Assembly: GCF_035994185.1 (NCBI RefSeq)
Contig: NZ_CP108538.1
Location: 4,255,501 to 4,319,500 of the forward strand
Reading direction: 5' to 3'
Origin: Streptomyces sp. NBC_01217
GTDB lineage: Bacteria > Actinomycetota > Actinomycetes > Streptomycetales > Streptomycetaceae
Length of the DNA: 64,000 nt
Positions 7,718 through 17,256 of this stretch are shown piece after piece. The notes under the pieces are model-generated. The model saw nothing but the letters and a program-made list of their open reading frames with translations, was not told the origin of the DNA and did not search any database. How positions within the stretch are numbered: the first letter of the stretch is position 1; each line of letters starts with the position of its first letter. The position numbers and the translations under genes are program-made.

Positions 7718-9310
7718 TCAGCCCGCGCCGGGTGTGTCCGGCTTCCCCGGCAGGGGCCCGTTCCCGCCCGGCTTCCCCAGGAAGGGGCCGCCCCCGCCCG
7801 GCCGCCCCGCCTCCCCGGGGGCGGGTTCCAGGGGCGGGGAGACGATGCCGCAGTGCACCGTGCACTCGGGGCGCGCCTTCTCCTTCTCGCCCGCCGTCAC
7901 AGGAGGCTTCCGTACGGTCGCCCAGGCGATCAGCGAACCGAGCACGAGCAGCCCGGCACACATCGGCATGGCCCGCCGGAACGTCGCTGCGAACTCGCCG
8001 GGGTCCCGGTACGCCTCCGGACCCATCCCGGCGAGCAGCGGCAGCGCGGCCACCGCGATCAGTCCGGCGGCGCGGGCGGCCGCGTTGTTGATCCCGCTGG
8101 CGAGACCGGCCCGTGCGGTGTCCACGGAGGCCAGTACGGTCGCGGTGAGCGGTGCGACCACGGTGACGAGCCCGACGCCGAGCACACCGACCGCGGGGAG
8201 CACATCGCTGAAGTAGGCGGAGGCGGTACTCGACCCCGGCCCGACCCGCAGCATCAGCAGCATTCCGGCGGCGGCGATCAGCGGTCCGACGGTGAGCGGG
8301 ATGCGGGGCCCGATGCGCTGGCCCAGCTCGCCCGCGGAGGCCGAGAAGAGCAGCATCAGCACGGTCGTCGGCAGCAGGGCCGTGCCCGCGCCGAGGGCCG
8401 AGTACCCGGCCACGACCTGGAGCTGGATCGCGGAGAGGAAGAAGTAGCCGCCGAGCGCCGCGTACACACACAGGGTGATGATGTTGACGACGGTGAACTG
8501 CCGGGACGCGAAGACCGACGGTGGCAGCATCGGGTCCTTCCGCCGCCGCTCCACCTGTACGAACACCGCCCCGAGCACGATCCCGCCGACGGCGGACCCG
8601 ATCACCACGCCGGACGCCCCCCGGCCCGGCGCCTCGATCAGCGCATAGGTCACCAGGGCGAGGGCCAGCGCACCGAGGACGGCGCCCAGCACGTCGAAGC
8701 GCCCGTGTGCTTCCGGGGCGCGCGATTCCGGTACGTGGCGCAGCGCCACCGGCAGACAGACCGCGGCGACCGGCACGTTGAGCAGGAACACCCACCGCCA
8801 GCCGGGTCCGTCGACGAGCCAGCCGCCGACGAACGGCCCGATGGCGGCCCCGACCCCGCCGAACCCCGACCACAGCCCGACCGCGCGGGCCCGGTCGTCG
8901 GGATGGAAGCTCGCCTGGATCAGCGCCAGCGAGCCGGGCGTGAGGAGCGCCCCGCCGATGCCCTGGAGAGCGCGGGCGGCGATCAGCACCGCGGCGTTCG
9001 GCGCGATGCCGCACAGCACGGACGCGGCGGCGAACCAGACGACACCGACGGCGAAGACCCGCCGCCGCCCGTACCGGTCGCCCAGGGAGCCGCCGAGGAG
9101 GATCAGCCCGGCGAGGGTCAGCATGTAGGCGTTGACGGTCCACTGGAGGGCGGCCAGGTCGGTGCCGAGGTCCTTGCCGATGCGGGGCAGGGCCACGTTG
9201 ATGACGGTGGAGTCCAGCATGGCCATGCTGGAGCCGAGGACGGTGGTGAGGATGACCCAGCGTCCGGTGGGGGAGGCGACGCGGATGGCCCCCGTCTCTG
9301 CGTCAGGCAT
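7718..9310 (-). CDS. MFS transporter, DHA2 (EmrB/QacA-like) family
   Basis: A 14-helix drug:proton antiporter-type protein of about 530 aa. Helix 1 carries GSSMAMLDSTVINVALPRI, followed by LQWTVNAYMLTLAGLILLGG and the motif-A loop GDRYGRRRVF. Motif C follows as QGIGGALLTPGSLALIQ. The C-terminal 70 residues are hydrophilic and rich in Pro/Gly (GGGPFLGKPGG), an unusual low-complexity tail that could be a cytosolic extension. The ATG at 9310 begins MPDAETG; the upstream in-frame start is not supported. The substrate is unknown. It stands apart, with no adjacent TetR-type regulator. Confidence 0.9.
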   Translation of the reverse strand: MPDAETGAIRVASPTGRWVILTTVLGSSMAMLDSTVINVALPRIGKDLGTDLAALQWTVNAYMLTLAGLILLGGSLGDRYGRRRVFAVGVVWFAAASVLCGIAPNAAVLIAARALQGIGGALLTPGSLALIQASFHPDDRARAVGLWSGFGGVGAAIGPFVGGWLVDGPGWRWVFLLNVPVAAVCLPVALRHVPESRAPEAHGRFDVLGAVLGALALALVTYALIEAPGRGASGVVIGSAVGGIVLGAVFVQVERRRKDPMLPPSVFASRQFTVVNIITLCVYAALGGYFFLSAIQLQVVAGYSALGAGTALLPTTVLMLLFSASAGELGQRIGPRIPLTVGPLIAAAGMLLMLRVGPGSSTASAYFSDVLPAVGVLGVGLVTVVAPLTATVLASVDTARAGLASGINNAAARAAGLIAVAALPLLAGMGPEAYRDPGEFAATFRRAMPMCAGLLVLGSLIAWATVRKPPVTAGEKEKARPECTVHCGIVSPPLEPAPGEAGRPGGGGPFLGKPGGNGPLPGKPDTPGAG

Positions 9311-9422
9311 ACGAGCAGCATGGCCGCTCCCCGCCGGGAAGGCCATCGGGACGGGGCACCGTAAGCCGGCCGGGGCGCCGGCGCAGTCGTCGAAGGCTCC
9401 CGTGCACGCGGCACGGAATCCC

Positions 9423-10598
9423 CTACGCCCCCGCTTCCGCCACCGCCCGTACCCCCCGGATCAGCGCCTCCACGCCCGCCTCCGCCTTGGAGCGCGGGCA
9501 CCCGACGTTCAGTCGCACGAAGCCCTCCGCCCCGTACACCGCGCCCGGCATCACCGCGATCTTCTCGTGCTCGATCAGCACCCGCTGCAACGCCTCGTCG
9601 TCGGTGACGCCCGCCGGGCGCAGGTCGATCCAGGCCAGATAGCCGGCCTGCGGAGGCTCCCATCCGAGCTCCGGGAACGCCTTGTTGAGCCGGTCCGCGA
9701 CCAGCGCCAGATTCCCGGCGACATACGCGCGGACCTCGTCCAGCCACGCCCCGCCCTCCCGGTACGCGGCGATGTGCGCGGTCAGGGACAGCACCGCCGG
9801 GGAGGCGAGCCCCTCCGCCGTCTCCATCCGGCGCAGGAACTCCGCCCGGTCGGCCGGATCGCCGATCAGCCCGTACGAGCCGGTCAGCGCCGGGAAGTTG
9901 AACGCCTTCGACGCGGAGGTGATCAGCGCCCAGCGCCCCTCGCCCCCGACCCGCGTCCACGGCACATGCACCTGCTCCCCGTGCACGAAGTCCGCGTGGA
10001 TCTCGTCGCTGATCACCGCGACCCCGTGCCGGGCGGCGAGCGCCGCCATCCCGCCCAGTTCGGCCTCCGTCCACACCCGGCCCGTCGGATTGTGCGGCGA
10101 GCACACGAGAAGGACCTTGCTGTCGCGGCGGGCGAGCTCGCGTTCCAGCGCGCCGGTGTCCCCCACCGGTACACCCCGCAGCTCGCGCCCGAGCCCGGTG
10201 ATCGCCTTGCGAAAACCGTCGTACGTCGGGGTGTGGACGACCACGCCCTCGCCCTCGGCCGTCCACATCTGCAGCAGCTGCGAGAGCTGGCTGAGCACGG
10301 ACGGCGCGTACACCAGCTGCCCGGTGTCGATCCGTGTCCCGTACCGGGTCGCGTACCAGTGGGCTATCGCCGAGCGGAAGTCGTCCTGCTGCCAGGTCGT
10401 GTAGCCGAACACCCCGTGGTCGAGCCGGGCCCGCAGTGCGCTCAGCACCTGCGGGGCGGTCTCGAAGTCCATGTCGGAGATGGTGAACGGCAGCAGTCCG
10501 TCCACTCCGAACCGGTCCGCGACCCCGTCCCACTGGACGCACCAGGTGCCCCGGCGGTCGACGACGGTGTCGAAGTCATAGCGGGCGGTGGAACTCAC
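9423..10598 (-). CDS. MalY/PatB family PLP-dependent C-S lyase
   Basis: A fold-type I aminotransferase-like enzyme of 391 aa. The N-terminal block DFDTVVDRRGTWCVQWD is the signature of the MalY/PatB cystathionine beta-lyase group. Further motifs are SPHNPTGRVW, the PLP-facing ISDEIHADF and the Schiff-base lysine at about 231 in SASKAFNFPAL. Likely chemistry is beta-elimination of cystathionine or cysteine conjugates to pyruvate, ammonia and thiol. The start is GTG with GAGGAAT upstream. It is monocistronic, between the MFS gene and fba. True substrate is inferred only from the family. Confidence 0.9.
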   Translation of the reverse strand: MSSTARYDFDTVVDRRGTWCVQWDGVADRFGVDGLLPFTISDMDFETAPQVLSALRARLDHGVFGYTTWQQDDFRSAIAHWYATRYGTRIDTGQLVYAPSVLSQLSQLLQMWTAEGEGVVVHTPTYDGFRKAITGLGRELRGVPVGDTGALERELARRDSKVLLVCSPHNPTGRVWTEAELGGMAALAARHGVAVISDEIHADFVHGEQVHVPWTRVGGEGRWALITSASKAFNFPALTGSYGLIGDPADRAEFLRRMETAEGLASPAVLSLTAHIAAYREGGAWLDEVRAYVAGNLALVADRLNKAFPELGWEPPQAGYLAWIDLRPAGVTDDEALQRVLIEHEKIAVMPGAVYGAEGFVRLNVGCPRSKAEAGVEALIRGVRAVAEAGA

Positions 10599-10627
10599 GG
10601 GGATTCCTCACGTCTTCTCTCGGACAT

Positions 10628-10666
10628 GCCGTGGGCCCGGCACCCCAGGGGTACCGGGCCCACGGC
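10628..10666 (-). terminator. intrinsic terminator of fba
   Basis: A GC-rich stem (13 bp, 10628-10640 with 10654-10666) with an inner CCCC/GGGG pairing, beginning 19 bp past the fba stop codon. Confidence 0.75.
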
Positions 10667-10684
10667 CACACTTCGTACCGGCCG

Positions 10685-11707
10685 CTACTTCAGCTTGGTG
10701 CCGGTGGAACGCAGGTTGGCGCAGGCCTCCGTGACGCGCTTGGCCATGCCGGCCTCGGCGGACTTGCCCCAGCTGCGCGGGTCGTAGACCTTCTTGTTGC
10801 CGACTTCGCCGTCGACCTTCAGCACACCGTCGTAGTTGCGGAACACGTGGTCCACGATCGGGCGGGTGAAGGCGTACTGGGTGTCGGTGTCGAGGTTCAT
10901 CTTCACGACGCCGTTCTCCAGCGCTGTGGCGATCTCCTGCTCGGTGGAGCCGGAGCCGCCGTGGAAGACGAAGTCGAAGGGGGACGACTTGCCGTACTTG
11001 GCGGCGACGCCCTCCTGGAGGTCCTTCAGCAGCTCGGGACGGAGCACGACGTTGCCCGGCTTGTAGACGCCGTGGACGTTGCCGAAGGAGGCGGCCAGCA
11101 GGTAGCGGCCCTTCTCGCCCAGACCGAGCGCCTCGGCGGTGCGCAGCGCGTCGTCGACGGTGGTGTACAGCTCGTCGTTGATCTCGTGCGTGACGCCGTC
11201 CTCCTCGCCGCCGGTCGGGGTGATCTCGACCTCAAGGATGATCTTGGCAGCGGCGGCCTTGGCGAGCAGCTCCTGGCCGATGGCCAGGTTGTCGGCGAGG
11301 GTCTCGGCCGAGCCGTCCCACATGTGCGACTGGAACAGCGGGTTCTGACCCTTGGCGACGCGCTCGGCGGAGATGTCGAGCAGCGGACGCACGTAACCGT
11401 CCAGCTTGTCCTTGGGGCAGTGGTCGGTGTGCAGCGCGACCGTGACGTCGTACTTGGCGGCGACGATGTGCGCGAACTCGGCGAGGGCGACGGCGCCCGT
11501 GACCATGTCCTTGTTGTGCTGGCCGCCCAGGAACTCCGCCCCACCGGTGGAGATCTGGACGATGCCGTCGCTCTCCGCCTCCGCGAAGCCGCGCAGTGCA
11601 GCGTGCAGGGTCTGGGTCGACGTCACATTGATGGCCGGGTAGGCGAACTTGCCTGCCTTCGCCCGGTCGAGCATCTCGGCGTAGACCTCGGGGGTTGCGA
11701 TGGGCAT
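10685..11707 (-). CDS. fba: class II fructose-bisphosphate aldolase
   Basis: A zinc-dependent aldolase of 340 aa that interconverts fructose-1,6-bisphosphate with dihydroxyacetone phosphate and glyceraldehyde-3-phosphate in glycolysis and gluconeogenesis. Visible metal and catalytic motifs include VALHTDHCPKDKL (zinc His and the catalytic Asp), the metal-binding SFGNVHGVYKPG, and the phosphate-binding FVFHGGSGS and NLDTDTQYA blocks. The ATG at 11707 is preceded by AAGGAGC; the longer frame to 11875 has no homology and runs through the parS palindrome. It is followed by its own terminator. Confidence 0.95.
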   Translation of the reverse strand: MPIATPEVYAEMLDRAKAGKFAYPAINVTSTQTLHAALRGFAEAESDGIVQISTGGAEFLGGQHNKDMVTGAVALAEFAHIVAAKYDVTVALHTDHCPKDKLDGYVRPLLDISAERVAKGQNPLFQSHMWDGSAETLADNLAIGQELLAKAAAAKIILEVEITPTGGEEDGVTHEINDELYTTVDDALRTAEALGLGEKGRYLLAASFGNVHGVYKPGNVVLRPELLKDLQEGVAAKYGKSSPFDFVFHGGSGSTEQEIATALENGVVKMNLDTDTQYAFTRPIVDHVFRNYDGVLKVDGEVGNKKVYDPRSWGKSAEAGMAKRVTEACANLRSTGTKLK

Positions 11708-11856
11708 CTGTCCGCTCCTTGGGATGTGCGGGTGTGCGTTGCTGGTTCCCTGACCTGGGGGCGACGTCATCGTCGCCCCCATCTTCCCAGACTCTCGCTC
11801 CGGCTCCACCCGGCCTGCTCCCCCCGAGCTCCGGCGACTTGTTCGCGGACATACGA

Positions 11857-11894
11857 CAGGGGTGGACGGTTTCACGTGAAACCGTCCACCCCTG
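11857..11894. promoter_or_regulatory. parS: parS centromere site (ParB-binding) inside a 38-bp perfect palindrome
   Basis: Positions 11869-11882 read GTTTCACGTGAAAC, an exact match to the Streptomyces parS 14-mer bound by ParB. The palindrome extends symmetrically on both sides to 19-bp arms with no loop (11857-11875 with 11876-11894). It sits between the stop of pyrE and the start of fba. The flanking symmetry could also let it fold as a pyrE terminator, though no U-tract follows. parS sites in Streptomyces cluster around oriC, so this suggests a central chromosomal location. Confidence 0.9.
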
Positions 11895-11908
11895 GAAAAA
11901 GCCGCAGG

Positions 11909-12448
11909 TCAGGCCAGATCGAGATCCGCCACCGTGTAGGCGTGGACGTAAGGGAGACCGGCCTCCGCGATGGCCGGAGCCGCACCCCGCTCCACGATCG
12001 TGGCGACGGCGACGACCTCGCCACCGGCCTCGCGCACCGCCTCGACGGCGGTCAGCGGCGAACCGCCGGTCGTCGAGGTGTCCTCGACGACAAGACAGCG
12101 GCGGCCCTTCACATCCGTGCCCTCGATGCGGCGCTGCATCCCGTGCGCCTTCTGCGCCTTGCGGACGACGAACGCGTCCAGCTCCTGCCCGCGCGCGGCG
12201 GAGGCGTGCAGCATCGAGGTGGCGACCGGGTCGGCGCCCAGCGTCAGCCCGCCGACGCAGTCGTAGTCCAGTTCGGCGGTGACGTCGAGCATGACCTGAC
12301 CGACCATCGGAGCGGCCTTGCCGTCCAGCGTGATGCGGCGCAGGTCGATGTACCAGTCGGCCTCAAGACCCGAGGAGAGGGTCACCTTGCCGTGAACCAC
12401 GGCCTTGTCCTTGATCTGCTGGAGCAGCTCAGCACGTACGTCAGTCAT
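11909..12448 (-). CDS. pyrE: orotate phosphoribosyltransferase
   Basis: A type I phosphoribosyltransferase of 179 aa that makes orotidine 5'-monophosphate from orotate and PRPP in pyrimidine synthesis. It shows the substrate segment WYIDLRRITLDG, the LGADPVA block, and the PRPP-binding motif RCLVVEDTSTTGGS. The length is typical for the short actinobacterial form. It is the last gene of a same-strand run (SRPBCC protein, aldose epimerase, pyrE) with a 45-bp spacing from the epimerase. The parS palindrome follows its stop codon. Confidence 0.93.
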   Translation of the reverse strand: MTDVRAELLQQIKDKAVVHGKVTLSSGLEADWYIDLRRITLDGKAAPMVGQVMLDVTAELDYDCVGGLTLGADPVATSMLHASAARGQELDAFVVRKAQKAHGMQRRIEGTDVKGRRCLVVEDTSTTGGSPLTAVEAVREAGGEVVAVATIVERGAAPAIAEAGLPYVHAYTVADLDLA

Positions 12449-12493
12449 GGCTATGAGCTTAGAGGGCCCGCCTCACGGCCCGCGCCCGCGCGG

Positions 12494-13294
12494 TCAGAGG
12501 GTGCGCCAGCTCCAGGTCGTCGCGATCTCCAGCGGCTCGATCGGGGTGACGTAGTGGGGAGCGGTGTTCAGTCCGTTCGGCGGACCGGACTGCGGTTCCA
12601 CACAGACCGCCTCGTCCTGCTCGTCGTAGATCACGACCCACTCGGTCCGGCTCTTCACGGTCAGCTCCAGCTGCTCCGGCCAGGTGAGCGTCACATCGAC
12701 CCCGTCCGGCATCCCGAAGCAGTCGTCCCACGGGCCGGGCAGCGGCGGGATGCGGCGGCCTGTCGGCAGATGGTTCGCGCCCCGCTCCTCCTGCCAGGCC
12801 GCGTCGAAGGCCAGCTGTACGTCCTTGCCACCGCCGCCGAGGTTGCGCAGGAACCAGGGGTGCCAGCCGGCCTGCGCCGGGAACGAGTCGTCGTAGGTCT
12901 CGATGCCGAAGGCGAGGGTGAGCGAGTCCTCGGACAGCTCGAAGGTCTGGGTCACCCGGCCCGGGTACGGCCAGGGGTCGGCGAGGTCGTAGTAGAACGC
13001 GGCCTCCTGCTCACCCACCCGGGCGGTCCGCCATGCGGTGTTCCTGCCGGTGCCGTGGATGGCGTGCGGCGGGGAGTTCACCGGCAACCGGTGCAGGACG
13101 TCGCCGTTGTGGAAGAGCCCGTTCTCGGTGCGCCCGCACCACGGCACCATCGGGAAGCAGCCGAACCGCTCCCCCTGCCGCAACAGCTCGGTGCCACCGA
13201 TCCGCAGGCTGCTGATGCGACAGCCGTTGGTCGGGTTCACGGTCAACTCTGCGTCGCCGACGGACAGCCGGACGTCCTTCTCGCTGCTACTCAC
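12494..13294 (-). CDS. aldose 1-epimerase family protein
   Basis: A beta-sandwich galactose-mutarotase-like protein of 266 aa. Supporting segments are WCGRTENGLFH, the catalytic His region NSPPHAIHGTGR, PAQAGWHPWFLRN with the second His, and a late acidic region with the Glu in AVCVEPQSGPPN. It would interconvert the anomers of a sugar or hexose phosphate; the exact sugar is not readable. It begins with a GTG and lies 22 bp downstream of the SRPBCC gene, so it is probably co-transcribed with it and with pyrE. Confidence 0.88.
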   Translation of the reverse strand: MSSSEKDVRLSVGDAELTVNPTNGCRISSLRIGGTELLRQGERFGCFPMVPWCGRTENGLFHNGDVLHRLPVNSPPHAIHGTGRNTAWRTARVGEQEAAFYYDLADPWPYPGRVTQTFELSEDSLTLAFGIETYDDSFPAQAGWHPWFLRNLGGGGKDVQLAFDAAWQEERGANHLPTGRRIPPLPGPWDDCFGMPDGVDVTLTWPEQLELTVKSRTEWVVIYDEQDEAVCVEPQSGPPNGLNTAPHYVTPIEPLEIATTWSWRTL

Positions 13295-13316
13295 CCGACC
13301 GAGATTACTGGCGCGG

Positions 13317-14282
13317 CTACCTCCGCCGCCTCAGCGCCCGGCCCACCACGACGGCGGAGGCGAGCGCGAGCGCGGCGGCGGGGGCGACCCAGCGGAGCGT
13401 GGCGCCCGCGGTGGTCGAATCGGGTGACGGTACGGGGGCGTACCTGCCGCGCGGCGGCGCGTGGTCGACCTCCTCGGCGCTGCGGCCGATCATGGTGCGC
13501 CGGGCGTGCGCGGCCTCGGCCGGGGGGCCGTCGGGGACGGTGAACTCCACTTCCGCCACGGGGTCGAGCGAGGGCGGGGGCACGGGGGCGTCGAAGACGG
13601 AGCCCGTGCCCGGGGGCTTCTCGGCGGAGGACGCCTCGTCCACGGCCTGGGCATCGTCGCTCTCGTCGCCGATGCCGGTCCCGTCGGCGGACTCATCGAG
13701 GGCTCCGGTGGCCGCGCCGGTCGCGTCGGCCTCCTCGGCCGCCTCCTCGATGGCCTGCTCCACGGCCTCCCCGACGGACCGCTCGGCTTCCCCGAGGACC
13801 CCGCCCGCGGCGTCCTCGGCCACCTCGTCCCCGCCCGCCAGTGTCTCCGTCACCAGCTGCTGGACGAAGCGGTCCAGCAGGCGGTGGGCCGTTGCGAGTG
13901 CTGCCGTCGGGTCCAGGTCCGGGAGGCGGCCGTCGCCGCTCGCCGTTCCCGAGAAACCGATCGCCGTACCGCCGTCCTTCTGCGTCAGGCTGATCGTCAG
14001 AGCCAGCTTCGCCGAGCCGGTCCCGCGGGCCTCGACGCCCTCGCCCGCCACCAGGACCCCGTCCCCGTCCGGACCGTCCTGCGGGGAGTCGCTGAACCGC
14101 AGCGCACCGCGGTACGTGATCGTGTGGCCGTCGACCCGGATCCTGAGCCGGCCGGACAGCGGGCCCGCGGACGCGTCGGCGTCCTGCTGGAGCCCCGGCA
14201 CGCAGCGCGCGACGCGGGCGGGATCGCCCAGCGTCCGCCGAAGGGACGGGACCGGAACCGGAACGAACACCTCATGCTCCAT
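13317..14282 (-). CDS. SRPBCC (CoxG-like) protein with C-terminal membrane anchor
   Basis: A 321-aa protein with an N-terminal polyketide-cyclase/CoxG-like fold (residues 1-150; EVFVPVPVP, VARCVPGLQQ, YRGALRF, FSGTASGDGRLP). A long acidic, Ala/Glu/Ser-rich linker follows at about 150-245. After it come a short conserved segment with HARRTMIGRSAEEVDHAPP and one C-terminal helix (AAALALASAVVVG) ending in RRRR. The architecture suggests a lipid- or ligand-binding domain held at the membrane by a tail anchor. The function is unknown. It is the first gene of the run leading to pyrE. Confidence 0.8.
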   Translation of the reverse strand: MEHEVFVPVPVPSLRRTLGDPARVARCVPGLQQDADASAGPLSGRLRIRVDGHTITYRGALRFSDSPQDGPDGDGVLVAGEGVEARGTGSAKLALTISLTQKDGGTAIGFSGTASGDGRLPDLDPTAALATAHRLLDRFVQQLVTETLAGGDEVAEDAAGGVLGEAERSVGEAVEQAIEEAAEEADATGAATGALDESADGTGIGDESDDAQAVDEASSAEKPPGTGSVFDAPVPPPSLDPVAEVEFTVPDGPPAEAAHARRTMIGRSAEEVDHAPPRGRYAPVPSPDSTTAGATLRWVAPAAALALASAVVVGRALRRRR

Positions 14283-14406
14283 GGAAACCGAGCCTACTCA
14301 GCCCCGGCCATCACGTCAGCGGTTCCGCATCCCAAAAGTCGACCGCGAAGACCGACCGCGAAGGCCAGTCGCGGAGCCCACCGGACGCGGACGCACGACG
14401 CACCGC

Positions 14407-16005
14407 TCACCGGTCCTCCCAGTACCGCGGATGCACCAGCGTCGACGGTGGCAGCCCGCGCAGCCGTGCGCTCTGCGCATCCCGCCCCGCACGTTCCAGC
14501 GAGGTCTGCGTCAGCGACCGCAGCCGGGGCGCCCCCGGGGGCAGGCCGAGCGCCGGGGCCCCGCCCGGTGCGGCGAGGACGAAGCCCCAGCCGTCCTCGG
14601 CCTGCGCCCGGTACGCGGCCCGGTCGGGGCCCGCCGCGAAATCGGAGAGCCGGCCGCTGATCCGGTACGGGCGGGTGTGCAGGCCCGCCGCCCGCATCGA
14701 CGCCTCCACCGTCCAGTACGTACGCGCCCGGGTCACCGGCGGGCCCCCGTGCACCACCAGTCGGCCGCCCGGCGCGAGGGCCTCGGCGATTAGGCCGTAG
14801 AACTCCGCCGAGTACAGCTTCGTACAGGCGGAGATCCCGGGGTCGGGCAGATCGGAGATCACCACGTCATAGCTGCCGTGCGCCGTCCGCAGCCAGCTGA
14901 AGGCGTCCGCGTTGACGGCCGTCAGCCGCGGATCGCGGTACGCGTGCGCGTTCAGCGCCGAGAGCGCACGGTCGGTACGGGCCAACCGGGTGACGCCGGG
15001 GTCGAGCTCGACGAGGGTGACACCGCGTACGTCCGGATAGCGCAGCACCTCACGCGCGGCGAGGCCGTCGCCGCCGCCCAGGATCAGGACGCGGGCGTGC
15101 GGCCCGTTCATCGCCGGGTGCACCAGCGCCTCGTGGTAGCGGTACTCGTCGCGCGCGCTGACCTGCAGCCGCCCGTCCAGATACAGGTCCAGGGAGCTGC
15201 GCCCCGCCCCCGTCAGCACGACCTCCTGGACCCCGGTCCGCACCGCGACCCGCACCCCGTCCCCGTACACCGCGCGTCGCGCCGCCCGTTCGAAGTCGTC
15301 GACCAGCGCCGTGGCGGTGGCGAGCAGGGCGATCACGGCCACGTTGACGAGGATCAGCAGCCACCGGGAGCGCGGGGTCAGATCCCGCCGGAACACCCAC
15401 AGCACCAGCGCCCCGCCCGCCGCCGCGTTGACCGCGCCGGTGAACAGCGCCCCGGTGAGCTGCCCGAGCACCGGCAGCAGCAGGAAGGGGAACGCCAGCC
15501 CGCCGACCAGCGCGCCCACGTAGTCGGCGGCGAAAAGATCCGCGACGGTCCCGCCCGCGTCCTGCCGGTCGACGCGCTGGATCAGCGTCATCAGCAGCGG
15601 GATCTCCGCCCCGATCAGGATCCCGATCGTGAGCGAGAACCCGACCAGGGCGAACCGCGACTCCCCGATCCAGGCGAACGACGCGTAGAGCACGACCGCC
15701 GAGGAGCCGCCGACCAGGGCGAGCGCAGCCTCGATCAGCCCGAAACCGACCGCGGCACGGCTGCGCAAACGTTTCGCGAGAAGCGAGCCGATGCCCATCG
15801 CGAACACCATCACGGAGAGCACGACGGATGCCTGGGTGACGGAGTCACCGATCAAGTAGGAGGCGAGCGCCACCAGTTCGAGCTCGTAGACCAGACCGCA
15901 GGCGGCACAGATGAAGACAGCGGCCAGCACGAGACACCGACCGGTCCTCGGCCGCACGGGAAGACGCGCCGCGCCCCCTCGCAGCGACACCTGCTGGTCG
16001 ATCAT
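14407..16005 (-). CDS. membrane-bound polyamine aminopropyltransferase (spermidine synthase-like)
   Basis: A 532-aa two-part protein. The N-terminal 220 residues contain about seven membrane helices ([40 protein letters not shown]). The C-terminal 290 residues are a SpeE-type Rossmann methyltransferase fold with [31 protein letters not shown] and the active-site [11 protein letters not shown]. SpeE enzymes transfer aminopropyl from decarboxylated SAM to putrescine. In this membrane-fused actinobacterial group the real substrate is uncertain, and no speD-like gene is nearby. It starts with an ATG at 16005 and is monocistronic. Confidence 0.88.
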   Translation of the reverse strand: MIDQQVSLRGGAARLPVRPRTGRCLVLAAVFICAACGLVYELELVALASYLIGDSVTQASVVLSVMVFAMGIGSLLAKRLRSRAAVGFGLIEAALALVGGSSAVVLYASFAWIGESRFALVGFSLTIGILIGAEIPLLMTLIQRVDRQDAGGTVADLFAADYVGALVGGLAFPFLLLPVLGQLTGALFTGAVNAAAGGALVLWVFRRDLTPRSRWLLILVNVAVIALLATATALVDDFERAARRAVYGDGVRVAVRTGVQEVVLTGAGRSSLDLYLDGRLQVSARDEYRYHEALVHPAMNGPHARVLILGGGDGLAAREVLRYPDVRGVTLVELDPGVTRLARTDRALSALNAHAYRDPRLTAVNADAFSWLRTAHGSYDVVISDLPDPGISACTKLYSAEFYGLIAEALAPGGRLVVHGGPPVTRARTYWTVEASMRAAGLHTRPYRISGRLSDFAAGPDRAAYRAQAEDGWGFVLAAPGGAPALGLPPGAPRLRSLTQTSLERAGRDAQSARLRGLPPSTLVHPRYWEDR

Positions 16006-16089
16006 GTTGCGAACGCTACGTCACGACGCAGTGGCGGCCTGTCACCCACAAGGGTGCAAGTGGCGTGCTCACAACGGACCCGGACCGCG

Positions 16090-16611
16090 TCAGAGTGCTG
16101 CCGCCGGCATCCGCACTCCCACGCGGGTGCGCGTCACCACCAGCTGGCCCTCCTGCGGATACGCATGCCAGGTGCGCCACCGCACCTGCCCCTCGGTCCG
16201 CTGGGCGAGCATGGCCGTGAAGGCGTGCGGGCTGCCCGGGAACGTCCCCGCGAGACCGTGGGGATGGTCGGCGACGAGCGCGAGGAGCTCCTGCGCGCGC
16301 CCCGCGAACGAGCCCGCCGAGAGCGTCTCGACGCGCGCCGCGAATTCGTACTCCCACTCCCCGAGCCGCTTGGCGACACCGAGCGGCAGCGGTGTGCTGC
16401 TGCCGGGCATACACGCGACGGTTTCGGAACAGGTGCCCCCGTCCTCCTCAAGAAGCACCTGGTGGGAGGCGCCGAGCAGGCGCATCTGGACTCGGGCACC
16501 CACGAGATCGAGGTCGAGCACGGCGAGGGCGGGAAGGGGTTCGCGCCCCAGCGCCCAGGCCAGGTCGGCAGCGCGGGTGTCGGAATAGGCCGTCTGGAGG
16601 GTCGTGAGCAT
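16090..16611 (-). CDS. DUF2617 family protein
   Basis: A 173-aa soluble protein of a conserved actinobacterial family of unknown function. Recognisable segments are the N-terminal LQTAYSDTRAADLAWALG, the central LGVAKRLGEWEYEF, and WRTWHAYPQEGQLVVTRT near the C-terminus. The ATG at 16611 has GGAG about 9 bp upstream; the frame upstream of it is unlikely to be coding. It lies 84 bp from the spermidine-synthase-like gene on the same strand, a pairing seen in several streptomycetes, but no joint role is known. Confidence 0.85.
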   Translation of the reverse strand: MLTTLQTAYSDTRAADLAWALGREPLPALAVLDLDLVGARVQMRLLGASHQVLLEEDGGTCSETVACMPGSSTPLPLGVAKRLGEWEYEFAARVETLSAGSFAGRAQELLALVADHPHGLAGTFPGSPHAFTAMLAQRTEGQVRWRTWHAYPQEGQLVVTRTRVGVRMPAAAL

Positions 16612-16856
16612 GGGTCGGCTCCGCAAGCAAGCGTGGACACATGGACAGGGGACGCCTCCGACGTGATGCACGTGGGAGGTGGGAAGCGCCCGATCAGGTC
16701 CAACTCGGGTCCGAGGGCTGGATGTTCTCTCCACCGAGGGAATCACGAAGTACGCCGCATCCACAGCGCTTTTACCCAACTTGGCGTGGTTTCCATCCCC
16801 TCGGGGGCCTCTCGGTTCATCTGTTCACCGGTGTCTCGCTCAGACCCCCAACAAAA

Positions 16857-16890
16857 AGGTGCCCGGCGGGAGTTCACCCGCCGGGCACCT
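16857..16890 (-). terminator. strong Rho-independent terminator
   Basis: A perfect 14-bp GC-rich stem (16857-16870 with 16877-16890) and 6-nt loop, followed on the minus strand by a run of five U (plus-strand ACAAAAA at 16851-16857). It terminates the small Gly/Ser/Cys-rich membrane-protein gene that ends at 16963. Confidence 0.88.
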
Positions 16891-16962
16891 GTCGGGCACC
16901 GGACCGCACGGGTCCGGCACCGGGCGTGTGGTCCTGCCCGGTCACGGATCAGCTGCCCCGTG

Positions 16963-17256
16963 TCAGCTGCTTCCGCCGCATCCGCCCCCGCCACCGCACG
17001 AGGAACCGCCACCGCACGAATGACCTCCGGAGTGACCACCGGAGTCACCGCTGCCGCAGGAGGAGCCGCCGCTGTCATTCCCCGCCCACCAGCTGCCGCC
17101 CGCGGCGCCGCCGCTGCCGCTGCCGCTGCCGCTGCCCGAGCCCCCGCGCGCGCCCCGGCGCTTCTTCTTCCGGTTGCCCGCCCCCACCTGCGAGACGACC
17201 AGCCCGATCACAACGAACGCGATCACCACTCCGACGAAAATCCCCACCGACCTCAC
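16963..17256 (-). CDS. small membrane protein with Gly/Ser/Cys-rich tail
   Basis: A 97-aa protein with one N-terminal helix (VGIFVGVVIAFVVIGLVVSQV), a basic stretch RKKKRRG, and then a low-complexity tail of Gly-Ser repeats, His pairs (GGHSGGHS) and four evenly spaced cysteines. The start is taken as the GTG at 17256, preceded by GGAAGG. A second GTG at 17247 is also possible; the ORF reaching 17433 has no coding support. The Cys/His-rich glycine tail could bind metal, but that is speculation. A strong terminator follows. Confidence 0.7.
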   Translation of the reverse strand: MRSVGIFVGVVIAFVVIGLVVSQVGAGNRKKKRRGARGGSGSGSGSGSGGAAGGSWWAGNDSGGSSCGSGDSGGHSGGHSCGGGSSCGGGGGCGGSS

